Origin: an uncultured Riemerella sp.
GTDB lineage: Bacteria > Bacteroidota > Bacteroidia > Flavobacteriales > Weeksellaceae
Length of the DNA: 64,000 bases
Direction of reading: 5' to 3'
NCBI GenBank assembly: GCA_938037185.1
Contig: CALHQK010000095.1
Coordinates: forward strand, 1 to 64,000
This document shows, one piece after another, positions 43,911 to 53,716 of the stretch (its first letter is position 1; the number at the start of each line of letters is the position of its first letter). A program made the translations under genes and the position numbers. A model generated the notes under the pieces. The model saw only the letters and a list, made by a program, of their open reading frames with translations, was not told the DNA's origin and did not search any database.

Positions 43911-45437
43911 TTATGAAACCAATACCTCTCCTGTCATTTTTTCAGGAATTTTTATTCCCATAATGTGGAGAATAGTAGGTGCCACATCGCCTAATTTTCC
44001 TCTTTTGAGCTGCCATTTTTTGTCTTTATCCATCACAATCAGAGGAACTAAACTAGTGGTATGATTGGTATTAGGCGAACCATCTTCGTTTATCATATAG
44101 TCTGAATTACCATGGTCAGCGAGGATAAGCACCGTGTAGCCGTTTTCATAGGCTGTATTGGCTACATCTTTTATGCATTCATCCACCACTTCGCAGGCTT
44201 TTACTACTGCATCAAAAACGCCCGTATGTCCCACCATATCAGGGTTAGCAAAATTTAAACAAACAAAATCTGCTGTCTGTTTCTGCAATTCTGGAATGAT
44301 GGCATTACGAATATCAAAAGCTGCCATTTCAGGCTTTAAATCATAAGTTTTCACATCTCTAGGGCTTGGGCAGAGTATTCTTTTTTCGTTTTCAAACTCA
44401 GTTTCGCGCCCTCCTGAAAAGAAGAATGTCACATGAGGATATTTTTCGGTTTCTGCGATTCTGATTTGAGATTTTCCCTCTCTCTCCAAAACTTCCCCCA
44501 GAGTTTCGTGGATAATTTCTTCATCATAGACGATTTTGATATTTTCAAAATCTCGGTCATAGTTGGTCATTGTCACAAAATAGAGATTCAGTTTTTTCAT
44601 TCCAAATTCTGGAAAATCCTTTTGTGAAAGAACTTCTGTAAGTTCACGACCTCTATCCGTACGGAAATTGTAGAAAATAACCACATCGCCTTCCTGAATA
44701 TTTCCCACAGGATTTTGGTTTTCATCAGTTAAAATAATCGGCTCGATAAATTCATCCAAAATATTATTTTGATAAGAATTTTCCACCGCTTCCAGCGCAT
44801 TTTGTGTTTTTACCCCCACTCCATTTACCAAGGCATCATAGGCTTTTTTTACTCGTTCCCAGCGTTTGTCCCTATCCATCGCAAAAAAACGCCCTGTGAC
44901 AGTAGCTAATTTTCCAGTGGTTTTAGCTAAATATTCCTGAATCTCTTTTACAAAAACCTTTCCTCTGTGCGGGTCACAATCACGCCCATCAGTAAAGGCA
45001 TGAACGAAAACTTTTTTCAATCCCAAATCTTTGGCTTCATCCAGAAGAGCCTCTAAATGAGTAATATGCGAATGAACACCGCCATCAGACAACAGCCCAA
45101 GGAGATGAACATTTTTATTGTTTTTCTGTGCGTGTAAAAATGCCTCTTGGATAGGTTTTTCTTTACCCAAAGTTCCATTTTTTACAGCTAAATTCAGCCT
45201 CGTAAGGTTTTGATAGACAACCCTTCCCGCACCCAAATTCATATGTCCCACTTCGGAATTACCGATTTGTCCTTCGGGAAGCCCCACTTCTAAGCCTGAT
45301 GCATGCAGCTGAGTATGAGGATATTTCTGATAGCAGCTGTCCACAAACGGCGTATGAGCCTTGGTAATTGCACATACTTCGGGATTTTCAGCCAATCCCC
45401 AGCCGTCTAATATTGCGAGTAAAACTTTTTTTGACAT
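43911..45437 (-). CDS. gpmI: 2,3-bisphosphoglycerate-independent phosphoglycerate mutase
   Basis: A 508-residue two-manganese enzyme that interconverts 3- and 2-phosphoglycerate in glycolysis. Motifs in order: LLAILDGWGLAENP (about 5-18), the phosphoserine site GNSEVGHMNLGAGR (Ser near 62), DGRDCDP, RFFAMDRD and the C-terminal NPDMVGHTG and LILADHGNSD metal sites. Length is typical for the GpmI family. It stands alone. Confidence 0.96.
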   Translation of the reverse strand: MSKKVLLAILDGWGLAENPEVCAITKAHTPFVDSCYQKYPHTQLHASGLEVGLPEGQIGNSEVGHMNLGAGRVVYQNLTRLNLAVKNGTLGKEKPIQEAFLHAQKNNKNVHLLGLLSDGGVHSHITHLEALLDEAKDLGLKKVFVHAFTDGRDCDPHRGKVFVKEIQEYLAKTTGKLATVTGRFFAMDRDKRWERVKKAYDALVNGVGVKTQNALEAVENSYQNNILDEFIEPIILTDENQNPVGNIQEGDVVIFYNFRTDRGRELTEVLSQKDFPEFGMKKLNLYFVTMTNYDRDFENIKIVYDEEIIHETLGEVLEREGKSQIRIAETEKYPHVTFFFSGGRETEFENEKRILCPSPRDVKTYDLKPEMAAFDIRNAIIPELQKQTADFVCLNFANPDMVGHTGVFDAVVKACEVVDECIKDVANTAYENGYTVLILADHGNSDYMINEDGSPNTNHTTSLVPLIVMDKDKKWQLKRGKLGDVAPTILHIMGIKIPEKMTGEVLVS

Positions 45438-45478
45438 TTCTTATAATTTTACTGCTAATTTACGAAAATTTATTGATT

Positions 45479-46900
45479 TTAGTTTTGTTTTTCATTGGGT
45501 AATTCTATGCTTGAAGCTGGTTTTTCATCAGGAAGGTTAATAAATTGATAATAAAGCACTTTGGACAAAAATCTTTCATCTTTTTGTTGTTTTTCAATAT
45601 CTTCAATACGATAAGTGGAATAAATTTCATTAGGATAATATTCCAAAAGCAGAGAATCATTAAAATCAAATCTATAAACCGCATCAAAATCACTTACTTT
45701 CTGAACTTTTATATTATAAATTGTCCCCAAATAGCCCCAGTTTACGAAGCTGCAAAGTAAAAGCGTTCCGTAGAAATACCAAACCATTTGGTTAAAAAGA
45801 TAGAAATTGGTTTTTCTGTGTTCTATCTTTAAATAAGTGAATATCAGACCAATAACAGACAATATAAGAAAAGCATAGACTCCCAGCCTTTTGTAGGTAA
45901 GCCCCCAGTGGTAGATGTATTCGGTGTTTTTGATGAGGGCGGAAAGAACAAGTAGCGAGTTAAGAACTATCCACATTTTAGCTAATTTTTTAAGTAACAA
46001 TGATTTATCATCAAAATTAAAATAAGATTTGAAGTAAAGCATCAACAACAAAACCGCCATTACAATGGACAAAATGACCACATTTACACGGCTGTGCGTG
46101 TCCGCAGAAAGGTTTGCCAGCCTGTTTGTATCAACTTGAAAAAACTGTTCATAATTAAAAACCAAAATAAAAACCAGCAAAAGAAGATTGAGTAGAATAA
46201 AAGTCAGCACGCCTATTTTTCTTTCAGAATCAAGGTCTAAAAACTCTAAAAATGGTTTAAACCCTTGATTTTTAACTCTTTCTGAAAATTCATTTTGTAG
46301 AAATTGATTTCGGCGCAAGAAAAATTTTGCTCCTGAAAAATTCCAATAACCAAACGAAAAATAAAATGCCAAAGCAGCCACCACGAAAAACCAGCTATCA
46401 ATGTCCAATTCATAAAGATAAACCTCTGAAAATATGGAACTTCCCATGCTATAAATCCAGAAAAAGAATAAGAAAAACAGGATTGGGATTACTAAAATAA
46501 TGATTGATTTGAAATTAAATTTAGAGTTTCCATCTCTGATAATCCATGTATTAAAATCAAAGAAACGATACGGAAAAGCGATATTATTCATTGTCGCTAT
46601 CGGGATAGCCAGAATGCTTTTGAGCCTTCTATATTTTGACTTAAATCTCAGCAGCAGCAAGGAAAAAGAAACCGCCAAAAACGAAACGAAATCCCCATAC
46701 CACATAAAAGCAAAAGCCGACAAAATGGACAACGCAAAAATGATAAAAAACTCTCTGTCTTTCCTTTTTTTATGTGTTTTCACCAAAGTAATAACACTGA
46801 GAAAAATGGCTAATAATCCGACATTTAAGCCAAAAGATTCTCTGTAAAACAGCGCTGTAGCTACTGCTGTAGTCAGCATAATTAAATGATGTGTTTTCAT
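45479..46900 (-). CDS. Polytopic membrane protein, DUF4173/DUF4153-like
   Basis: A 473-residue inner-membrane protein with about twelve hydrophobic segments and a short C-terminal soluble tail holding NEIYSTYRIEDIEKQQ. Proteins of this kind (DUF4173 or DUF4153 class) are common in Bacteroidota and often lie beside a small winged-helix regulator, as here. Function is unknown. Its promoter region carries the inverted repeat AACTTTG-N5-CAAAGTT (46933-46951), also found before the regulator operon. Confidence 0.75.
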   Translation of the reverse strand: MKTHHLIMLTTAVATALFYRESFGLNVGLLAIFLSVITLVKTHKKRKDREFFIIFALSILSAFAFMWYGDFVSFLAVSFSLLLLRFKSKYRRLKSILAIPIATMNNIAFPYRFFDFNTWIIRDGNSKFNFKSIIILVIPILFFLFFFWIYSMGSSIFSEVYLYELDIDSWFFVVAALAFYFSFGYWNFSGAKFFLRRNQFLQNEFSERVKNQGFKPFLEFLDLDSERKIGVLTFILLNLLLLVFILVFNYEQFFQVDTNRLANLSADTHSRVNVVILSIVMAVLLLMLYFKSYFNFDDKSLLLKKLAKMWIVLNSLLVLSALIKNTEYIYHWGLTYKRLGVYAFLILSVIGLIFTYLKIEHRKTNFYLFNQMVWYFYGTLLLCSFVNWGYLGTIYNIKVQKVSDFDAVYRFDFNDSLLLEYYPNEIYSTYRIEDIEKQQKDERFLSKVLYYQFINLPDEKPASSIELPNEKQN

Positions 46901-46932
46901 AATATTTAAAAATTTAAATTAGTAACCCAAAG

Positions 46933-46951
46933 AACTTTGTATTTCAAAGTT
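46933..46951. promoter_or_regulatory. Inverted repeat AACTTTG-N5-CAAAGTT, operator copy 1
   Basis: A perfect 7+7 palindrome with a 5-base spacer, 33 bases before the ATG of the DUF4173-like gene. Read on the minus strand, it and copy 2 agree as T-AACTTTG-NAATN-CAAAGTTCTTT. It is a likely binding site of the winged-helix protein encoded at 46971-47261. Confidence 0.75.
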
Positions 46952-46970
46952 TAAAAACAAAAAAATATAA

Positions 46971-47261
46971 TTATTTTTTCAATAATTTTTCTAAAGTATT
47001 GATATGTTGGTTAAAAGCCTCTCTCCCCGATTGTGTAACACGATAGGAAGTTTTTGGTTTTTTGCCAACGAATTCTTTTTTCACCTCGATATATCCTGAT
47101 TTTTCAAGGGCTGTGCTGTGGCTCGCCAAGTTACCATCAGTGATGTTAAGGAGGTTTTTCATTTCACTGAAATCAACCCAGTCATTCACGATAAGGACAG
47201 ACATGATGCCCAGCCTTACGCGACTTTCAAATTCCTTATTGAGCTGATTGATATTAAACAT
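46971..47261 (-). CDS. Winged-helix transcriptional regulator (HTH_34-like)
   Basis: A 96-residue DNA-binding protein from ATG 47261 (MFNINQLNKEF); the codon two before is GTG. The winged-helix part spans about 15-75, with recognition-helix region NLASHSTALEKSGYIEVKKEF and the wing VGKKPKTSYRVTQSGREAF. Such short one-domain regulators bind as dimers. It starts 11 bases after the membrane gene upstream, so it shares a transcript with it and probably controls both this operon and the gene at 45479. Confidence 0.88.
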   Translation of the reverse strand: MFNINQLNKEFESRVRLGIMSVLIVNDWVDFSEMKNLLNITDGNLASHSTALEKSGYIEVKKEFVGKKPKTSYRVTQSGREAFNQHINTLEKLLKK

Positions 47262-47272
47262 TTTCACTAAAA

Positions 47273-47890
47273 TTATTGATATTTTTTATACAAAATAAGC
47301 CCATAAATAATATGCAACAGCCCAAATCCTAACGCCCAGAATATCAATCCATACCCCAGCAAAAATGATGAAAGCAAACCCAAAACCACCTCACAAATTC
47401 CTAAATATCTGATATCAGAATAAGTGTATTTAGAAGCGTTGATAAGTGACAATCCATAAAAAATCAATGTAGAAGGAGCTAAAAACGCATAAAAATGATG
47501 AAAAAGAAGCCCCAAACAAAAAATCCCCCCAGTAACCAATGGAATAGAAAAATTGATTATCAGAAGCTTAGTAGATGTAGTCCAGATAGGAAGTTCTTTT
47601 CTTTTACTCTTTCTTACTGTGAAGAAAACTGCCGAAGCCAAAGAGAAAACAAGGACTACAAGGGCAACTAAAATCAGCTCGGATATAAAATTAAAACCAT
47701 AAAATTTAGGATATCTGTCAAAATAGCTAATCCCTTCCCTTTCAAATGCGAAAAACACATACGCCGCTCCCAAAATAGCAAAAATCCCTACAAAAACTCC
47801 AGACAAGCCACTCAATGAAATGAAGCGAGAACTTTTCTCCATAATAGAGCGAATGTGAGATAAATCTTCTTGATAATTTTTAGTATCCAT
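47273..47890 (-). CDS. Five- or six-helix membrane protein, unknown
   Basis: A 205-residue inner-membrane protein from ATG 47890 (MDTKNYQEDLSHIR); the upstream TTG at 47911 lies in the operator and is rejected. Hydrophobic segments lie near 25-50, 70-95, 110-135, 140-165 and 170-200. The family was not recognised. It is the first gene of the operon with the winged-helix regulator, so it may be its regulated target or a sensor partner. Confidence 0.75.
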   Translation of the reverse strand: MDTKNYQEDLSHIRSIMEKSSRFISLSGLSGVFVGIFAILGAAYVFFAFEREGISYFDRYPKFYGFNFISELILVALVVLVFSLASAVFFTVRKSKRKELPIWTTSTKLLIINFSIPLVTGGIFCLGLLFHHFYAFLAPSTLIFYGLSLINASKYTYSDIRYLGICEVVLGLLSSFLLGYGLIFWALGFGLLHIIYGLILYKKYQ

Positions 47891-47896
47891 AAAAAG

Positions 47897-47915
47897 AACT
47901 TTGAATTGCAAAGTT
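47897..47915. promoter_or_regulatory. Inverted repeat AACTTTG-N5-CAAAGTT, operator copy 2
   Basis: A perfect 7+7 palindrome with a 5-base spacer, 6 bases before the start codon at 47890. One arm is also the -7 element (TAACTTTG on the minus strand), so binding would block the promoter. It matches copy 1 at 46933-46951. Confidence 0.78.
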
Positions 47916-47937
47916 AATATTTATTTTGAAAAATCAA
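47909..47937 (-). promoter_or_regulatory. Promoter of the membrane protein-regulator operon
   Basis: On the minus strand TTG, 18 bases, then TAACTTTG. This matches the flavobacterial consensus TTG-N17-23-TAnnTTTG. Confidence 0.7.
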
Positions 47938-47972
47938 AATTATTTGAATCTTTTTTTAACTTTAAAATTTAC

Positions 47973-48653
47973 TTATTTTTTAGTTTTATCAAAGATGATG
48001 ACAGGAGCAGGAACTTTATCGTAAGGATTATTGTATTCCCAAAAGAAGGAATGGTATTCTTTGACAATTTCGCCTTTTTGAGCATCTATTTCTATATTAA
48101 CCATAGTGATACAGTCTTCTTTGGTTCTCTGATGAGCATCCCAGCTGATATACCACATGGGAACTCCTTTTTCATCAATTTTTCTGTATATCCTTGTATA
48201 CATGCCTAATAATTCTGCTTTACGGCTTTTCATATATGCCAAAACCTTCTCTAATGGATATTTTTCAAAAGGTTTGTCATAATCTATGCTCTTTGTTAGG
48301 ATGCCCTTTTCATCATAGAAATTCCATGTTCCTATACGAAAACCTCCTCCATCAAAAACTTTACCTTCTTCTTTTAGGATTCCTGTAGAATAGAAATGAT
48401 TAAGAAATTTTACATTAAATTCATTTTTTAAAGACACATAACGCCCATAACCTCTTTTAGTAGTAATTTCTGTCACCCGATTTCCCAAGCTGTCAATATA
48501 AATATATTCTCCGTTTTTCTTATTTTCATTAAATCGTTTGATATCAAACTTTTTTTCGGCTTTTATCTGCTCGTTTTTTACTTCAGTTTTTTTGTCTTGT
48601 CCATTACATGAAGATAGTAAACAAAGTAATTGGATTAGAATAATTTTTTTCAT
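47973..48653 (-). CDS. Lipoprotein with MORN/YwqK-like repeats
   Basis: A 226-residue lipoprotein (lipobox LSSC, Cys16). The middle has repeat-like patterns such as YIYIDSLGNRVTEI, FYSTGILKEEGKVFDGGGFRIGTW and NFYDEKGILTKSI, which resemble the YwqK/MORN type repeats of Bacteroidota surface proteins. The C-terminal 100 residues look like a separate soluble domain. No function is known. It stands between the regulator operon and the TPR gene and is probably independent. Confidence 0.7.
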   Translation of the reverse strand: MKKIILIQLLCLLSSCNGQDKKTEVKNEQIKAEKKFDIKRFNENKKNGEYIYIDSLGNRVTEITTKRGYGRYVSLKNEFNVKFLNHFYSTGILKEEGKVFDGGGFRIGTWNFYDEKGILTKSIDYDKPFEKYPLEKVLAYMKSRKAELLGMYTRIYRKIDEKGVPMWYISWDAHQRTKEDCITMVNIEIDAQKGEIVKEYHSFFWEYNNPYDKVPAPVIIFDKTKK

Positions 48654-48671
48654 ATGTTTTTATTTTTTAAA

Positions 48672-48703
48672 AAAATAAGCCCTACAAAAATAGAGCTTAT
48701 TTT
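48672..48703 (-). terminator. Terminator after the TPR gene
   Basis: AAAATAAGC (48672-48680) and GCTTATTTT (48695-48703) form the stem. Inner CTA/TAG can add three pairs. It lies 8 bases past the TPR stop. Confidence 0.8.
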
Positions 48704-48710
48704 ATATAAA

Positions 48711-50084
48711 TTATTTTTTCAAAGAATCTTCTAACTTCTTGAACTGGTTATACTTATCCATATTGTCTAGATTCATGTAGATTCCTTTCAGAGTACTTAC
48801 TACTTCTACATTTTTAGGCTCAATAGAATGCCATTTTTCAAGGTAAGGAAGAGCTTTTTTGAAGGTTTCTCTTCGCTTTTCCATCAATTTATTCATTTCA
48901 TTGATTTTCTTTGCTTTTTGGAAAGTTCGGATTTGCTCCAATGTCTTTTCATCATCCTTTAAATGAACAGCATAAGCCAAACCTTGCAGCGCCAAAACAT
49001 AGTTTCCATCAATCTCTAATGCTTTTTTGAATGATTTTTCAGCATCCGCCAAAGTAGCATTATCTTGACTTTGCAAGAAACCTAAATTATACCAAGATTC
49101 CTTGTCATTAGGATTTTTAGCAACTTGATTTTTAAGCGTTTGGATAAATTCAGCTGTCTTTCCTGATCTGTAATAAGCAATTCCCTGTAATTCCGACAAT
49201 CTCTGATTGTTAGGGAATTTTTTAAGTCCTTTTTCTATCAAAACCAAAGCTTCATCATATCTCGCAGCATCCACCAAAAGTCTTATGTTTGCTTCATATA
49301 ATTCTAGTTCTACGCTCGGAGTTGATTGAGTTTTTAGGTCTTTGTATTCATTTGAACCAGATTTTTTAATCAATTCAAAAGAGTTTTTATCAAAAGACTG
49401 AACCTGCCCAGTTTTCACATCTGTCGCCAAATACTGAGTAGTAACTCCTGTATATCCACTGTTAATCAAGCTATTATAAATGTCTATCGCTTCATTATTT
49501 TTTCCAGCAGCGCCATAGTTTATTCCTGCGTAGTAAAGATAAGTTTTATCCTCATTTCCTACGGCTTTCAGTAAGTTATATACTTCTTCGTATTTTTCAG
49601 CTGCCTTATTGTAGTTTTTAGCTTGATAAGCTTTGTAAGCTTCATCACTTGCAGATTTCAAAAGCGGATTTACAAAACTATTTACTTTTTCAGTAGTTTT
49701 TGGAGTGTAATTTTCAACTTTTAATCCTTGTATTCCACTTTTTTCAGCAGCTTCTTTTCCTGCAAAATATACTTTCTTTTTGTCGCTGTTTTTACCTGTA
49801 TAAATCGTTTTTAAATCTGTAATTTTCCCTAAAAGAGCTGCTCCTTCTCTGGTTTTTCCTTCTTTTATCAATAAAACTCCTTTCGCGTAATAGTATTCCT
49901 CCAAAACTGATGGCTCGAGCAGATACAGCTGGTCGTTCAATAAACCTTCAGCCTTTGATATTTCTGCTTTAGCTGCTGCTATATCGTTTTTTTCTATTGC
50001 TTTAGAAGCGTTTTGGATTTCTTTTTTCTGTGCAAAAGTGAATGACGCACTCACTAATGCTAAACTTAAAACTATTTTTTTCAT
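48711..50084 (-). CDS. Secreted TPR-repeat protein
   Basis: A 457-residue protein with a signal peptide (MKKIVLSLALVSASFTFAQ) and tetratricopeptide-type helical repeats through most of its length (for example YEANIRLLVDAARYDEALVLIEKG and KESWYNLGFLQSQDNATLADAEKS). It is likely a periplasmic scaffold. Its start is 25 bases after the gyrA stop, so it is probably co-transcribed with gyrA, as in several flavobacteria. The binding partner is unknown. Confidence 0.85.
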   Translation of the reverse strand: MKKIVLSLALVSASFTFAQKKEIQNASKAIEKNDIAAAKAEISKAEGLLNDQLYLLEPSVLEEYYYAKGVLLIKEGKTREGAALLGKITDLKTIYTGKNSDKKKVYFAGKEAAEKSGIQGLKVENYTPKTTEKVNSFVNPLLKSASDEAYKAYQAKNYNKAAEKYEEVYNLLKAVGNEDKTYLYYAGINYGAAGKNNEAIDIYNSLINSGYTGVTTQYLATDVKTGQVQSFDKNSFELIKKSGSNEYKDLKTQSTPSVELELYEANIRLLVDAARYDEALVLIEKGLKKFPNNQRLSELQGIAYYRSGKTAEFIQTLKNQVAKNPNDKESWYNLGFLQSQDNATLADAEKSFKKALEIDGNYVLALQGLAYAVHLKDDEKTLEQIRTFQKAKKINEMNKLMEKRRETFKKALPYLEKWHSIEPKNVEVVSTLKGIYMNLDNMDKYNQFKKLEDSLKK

Positions 50085-50109
50085 GTTAATGATAATTTTT
50101 TATTTAATT

Positions 50110-52629
50110 TTATTCTGAAACATTTTCTGTGTTTTCCGTATTTTCTCCTTCTTCGGGTTGTTCTTCGGAATCTTCCACATCTTTATCCATTTCTACTTTC
50201 GCCACCGCCGCGATTTCATCACTTCCTTTTAGATTGATAAGTTTCACCCCTTGGGTATTTCTTCCCATCACGCGCAGTTCCTCCACTGCCATACGGATAG
50301 CCACACCAGATTTATTGATAATCATCAGACCATCTTCATCTGTTACATTTTGTATCGCGATGAGTTTTCCTGTTTTTTCAGTGATATTTAGGGTGATAAC
50401 TCCTTTTCCACCTCTGTTGGTAACTCTGTAGTCTTCCACTGCGGTTCTCTTTCCGTAGCCTTTTTCAGAAACAACCAAAACAGATTCTTTCTCCAAATCA
50501 TTAGCGATAATCATACCGATTACTTCATCATTATCCTCTAATGTAATACCTCTCACCCCGATAGAAGTTCTTCCCACGGCTCTTACTTTTTCCTCTGGGA
50601 AACGGATACATTTACCATTTTTAGTAGCAATCATGATTTCGGATTCACCCGTGGTCAGTCTTGCTTCTAAAAGCTGGTCATCTTCACGAATTTCTATGGC
50701 ATTTACCCCATTTACTCTCGGTCTAGAATATGCCTCCAACGAAGTTTTCTTGATAACACCATTTTTGGTAACCATCACCACATACATGCTGTTTACATAG
50801 TCTGCATCTTTCAGGTCATTGGTTCTGATGTACGCCTTGATTTTATCATCTGGCTCAATGTTGATAAGGTTCTGAACCGCTCTTCCTTTGGCTGTTTTAG
50901 AGCCTTCTGGAATTTCAAATACGCGCAGCCAGTAGCATTTTCCTTTCTCTGTGAAGAACATCATATACTGGTGATTGGTAGCGGATACGATGTATTCCAA
51001 GAAGTCTTCATCACGGGTCGTTGCGGCTTTATTACCTACACCACCTCTAGACTGCACTTTGTATTCAGAAAGCAGAGTTCTCTTAATGTATCCTGCGTGA
51101 GAAATCGTAAGCACCACCTGCTCATTTGGGATAATGTCTTCTATGGACATTTCACCGCCTGAATAGTCAATTTCTGATTTTCTTTCGTCTCCGTATTTTT
51201 CTTTGATTTCAAGAAGCTCGTTCTTTATAATCTCAAATCTTCTGCCCTCATTAGATAGGATATCTTCTAAATCAGCGATAATCTTCATGATTTCCTCGTA
51301 TTCATCACGAATTTTATCCAATTCCATTCCTGTAAGACGAGCAAGTCTTAAATCAAGAATAGCCTGTGCTTGAATTTCAGAAAGTTCAAATTCTGCTATC
51401 AAACCTTCCTTCGCTGCCTGTGGATTGGCACTATGTCTAATAATCGCTATTGCCTTATCCAGCGTATCCTGAGTAGCAATCACCTTCATATACCCCTCCA
51501 AAATATGAGCTCTTTCTTTTGCTTTTTTCAGCTCGTATTCTGTTCTTCTGGTTACTACATCATGTCTATGTTCTACAAAATTATAGATAATATCCTTTAA
51601 ATTAAGCTGTTGCGGTCTTCCACCAACCAGCGCAATATTATTGATACTAAATGAAGTCTGCAGAGCTGTATACTTATATAATAGGTTAAGCACCACATTT
51701 GGAATCGCATCGTTTTTCAATTCATAAACCACACGAAGTCCCTCCCTGTCAGATTCATCACGGATTTCATAAATCCCTGGTATTTTATCTTCTTTTACTA
51801 ATTCTGCCGTTCGCTCTATCATATCTGCCTTATTCACTTGATAAGGCACCTCTGTTACTACGATAGCATTTCGGTTTCCTATTTCCTCAAATTTCACTTT
51901 TCCTCTCAACACCACTCGCCCTCGCCCTGTATGGAAAGCATCTCTCACACCATCATAGCCATAGATAATTCCTCCCGTAGGGAAATCTGGAGCGATGATG
52001 TGTTTCATCAGTTCATCTATGGTAATATCCCTGTTATCAATATACGCACAGATAGCATCTATACTCTCGCTAAGGTTATGCGGAGCCATATTGGTAGCCA
52101 TCCCTACCGCGATACCAGAACTTCCGTTTACCAAAAGTGTAGGAATTCTCGTAGGGAGAACCGTAGGCTCTTTGGTTGTATCATCAAAGTTATTCTGAAA
52201 ATCAACCGTTTCTTTATCTAAATCAGAAAGAATTTCATCTGAGATTTTTTTCAGCCTTGCTTCCGTGTAACGCATCGCTGCTGGAGGGTCACCATCCATA
52301 GAACCGAAGTTTCCCTGTCCATCGACCATAGGGTATCTCAAGCTCCACGGCTGCGCCATACGCACCATAGCATCATATACAGAGCTGTCTCCGTGAGGGT
52401 GGTATTTACCCAAAACATCCCCTACGATTCTGGCTGATTTCAAATGTTTTTTATTGGAAAAAACTCCCAAATCATACATACCATACAGAACCCTTCTGTG
52501 AACGGGTTTCAGACCATCTCTTACATCAGGCAATGCACGGGAAACAATCACCGACATCGAATAGTCTATGTAAGAGGACTTCATTTCATCAACAATGTTG
52601 ATAGGAATTAACTTTTCTCCTGCGTTCAT
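50110..52629 (-). CDS. gyrA: DNA gyrase subunit A
   Basis: An 839-residue catalytic subunit that cuts and rejoins DNA to introduce negative supercoils, with GyrB. The active-site tyrosine is Tyr121 in AMRYTEARL. Quinolone-region residues are the usual Ser82 and Asp86 in [11 protein letters not shown], so no classical resistance change is seen. The C-terminal pinwheel has the GyrA box as QSRGGVG rather than QRRGGKG, and ends in an acidic tail ([16 protein letters not shown]). It is co-oriented with the TPR gene. Confidence 0.96.
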   Translation of the reverse strand: MNAGEKLIPINIVDEMKSSYIDYSMSVIVSRALPDVRDGLKPVHRRVLYGMYDLGVFSNKKHLKSARIVGDVLGKYHPHGDSSVYDAMVRMAQPWSLRYPMVDGQGNFGSMDGDPPAAMRYTEARLKKISDEILSDLDKETVDFQNNFDDTTKEPTVLPTRIPTLLVNGSSGIAVGMATNMAPHNLSESIDAICAYIDNRDITIDELMKHIIAPDFPTGGIIYGYDGVRDAFHTGRGRVVLRGKVKFEEIGNRNAIVVTEVPYQVNKADMIERTAELVKEDKIPGIYEIRDESDREGLRVVYELKNDAIPNVVLNLLYKYTALQTSFSINNIALVGGRPQQLNLKDIIYNFVEHRHDVVTRRTEYELKKAKERAHILEGYMKVIATQDTLDKAIAIIRHSANPQAAKEGLIAEFELSEIQAQAILDLRLARLTGMELDKIRDEYEEIMKIIADLEDILSNEGRRFEIIKNELLEIKEKYGDERKSEIDYSGGEMSIEDIIPNEQVVLTISHAGYIKRTLLSEYKVQSRGGVGNKAATTRDEDFLEYIVSATNHQYMMFFTEKGKCYWLRVFEIPEGSKTAKGRAVQNLINIEPDDKIKAYIRTNDLKDADYVNSMYVVMVTKNGVIKKTSLEAYSRPRVNGVNAIEIREDDQLLEARLTTGESEIMIATKNGKCIRFPEEKVRAVGRTSIGVRGITLEDNDEVIGMIIANDLEKESVLVVSEKGYGKRTAVEDYRVTNRGGKGVITLNITEKTGKLIAIQNVTDEDGLMIINKSGVAIRMAVEELRVMGRNTQGVKLINLKGSDEIAAVAKVEMDKDVEDSEEQPEEGENTENTENVSE

Positions 52630-52778
52630 TTATTTTTATTAAAGTTATATGAATCAGTGCTTTATGCACCACTATTTACATCTATTTTTTCTTTTCTGCG
52701 ATGAGAAACAAATAACATGGCAATTTATGAAAATTTGATTACTTTTACAAAAAAAATTAAGTTAAAAATTTCACAAAA

Positions 52779-53087
52779 ATGGCAATACTCAGTATCACTT
52801 TTCACACAGAAGAACACAAGATAAATGATTGGAATTCCTTTTTAGAAGAAGAACTTTTAGCAATTATCAAAAATTTCAGCAGGAAATACATCATTTCCGA
52901 AGTTGAATCAGAAATGCTCTCCGAAGGTAAAAACACCAATATTTTATTATTCTTTGATAATCAATCAGATAGGATTTATTTTTTGGAAAATGAACTTCCG
53001 CATATTTCAAATAAAATTTTTGATAAATTTAGTGAAAGTGTATTGATTTTCAATACTTTTCTAAACAAAATAGAATCAAACATCTAA
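52779..53087 (+). CDS. DUF4286-like small protein
   Basis: A 102-residue soluble protein with an alternating beta-alpha pattern ([26 protein letters not shown]) that resembles DUF4286 proteins, which are small ferredoxin-fold proteins of Bacteroidota. No catalytic motif was seen. It lies between gyrA and the broken HD gene, and its stop overlaps that of the HD gene by 12 bases in convergent orientation. The family call is moderate. Confidence 0.7.
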   Translation: MAILSITFHTEEHKINDWNSFLEEELLAIIKNFSRKYIISEVESEMLSEGKNTNILLFFDNQSDRIYFLENELPHISNKIFDKFSESVLIFNTFLNKIESNI

Positions 53088-53715
53088 CCCTGAATTCCAT
53101 TCTTTATAAAACTGCTCCAAAAACACCAGCATAAAACTATGCCTTTCCTCTGCTAATTCCCTTCCTTTATCAGTATTCATAAGGTTTTTCAGCAGGAGCA
53201 GTTTTTCATAAAAATGATTGATTGTCGTACCATTGGATTTTTTATATTCTTCCTTGGCCTGATGGATATTCGGCTGAATATCTGGATTATAAATCGGATT
53301 ATTTTTATATCCTCCAAAATTAAAAGTCCGTGCTATCCCGATAGCCCCCATCGCATCCAGTCTATCCGCATCCTGCACGATTTCGAGCTCTTTGGTCTTT
53401 TCTATCGTTTCGCCTTTATTTTTAAATGATGATAAATAAAATCTGCTCTATCACCTGAGCCTCCACTCCTATTTCATTAAGGAATTTTTCAGAAATCTCA
53501 AGCGCCAAGGTTTCATCTCCGTTATGAAATTTTGGGTCGGCAATATCGTGTAATAAAGCCGAAATTTCCACAATTTCTTGATTGCAGTTTTCTGTTTTAG
53601 CAATGAGCTTTGCAAGTCGCCAAACCCGCTCGGTATGGAACCAATCATGCCCTGCCTCTGCTCCTTCCAAGGTTTTCTTTACAAAATCTATGGTCAGAGA
53701 TATATTTTGATTCAT
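53076..53715 (-). pseudogene. HD-domain phosphohydrolase, frameshifted
   Basis: One HD-type hydrolase split into two frames. The 5' part (53422-53715, 97 residues) has the first metal ligands GHDWFHTERVWRLA and the HD pair in SALLHDIADPKFHNGD. The 3' part (53076-53378) starts [18 protein letters not shown] and matches the rest of the family, with the Asp of the site. The break lies between QILFIII and [10 protein letters not shown] near 53425. Homologues I know read IIxNISFK there, so about 11 bases may be missing, though one extra base would also explain it. The normal protein is about 210 residues (YedJ-like). Confidence 0.85.
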
Positions 53716-53716
53716 T

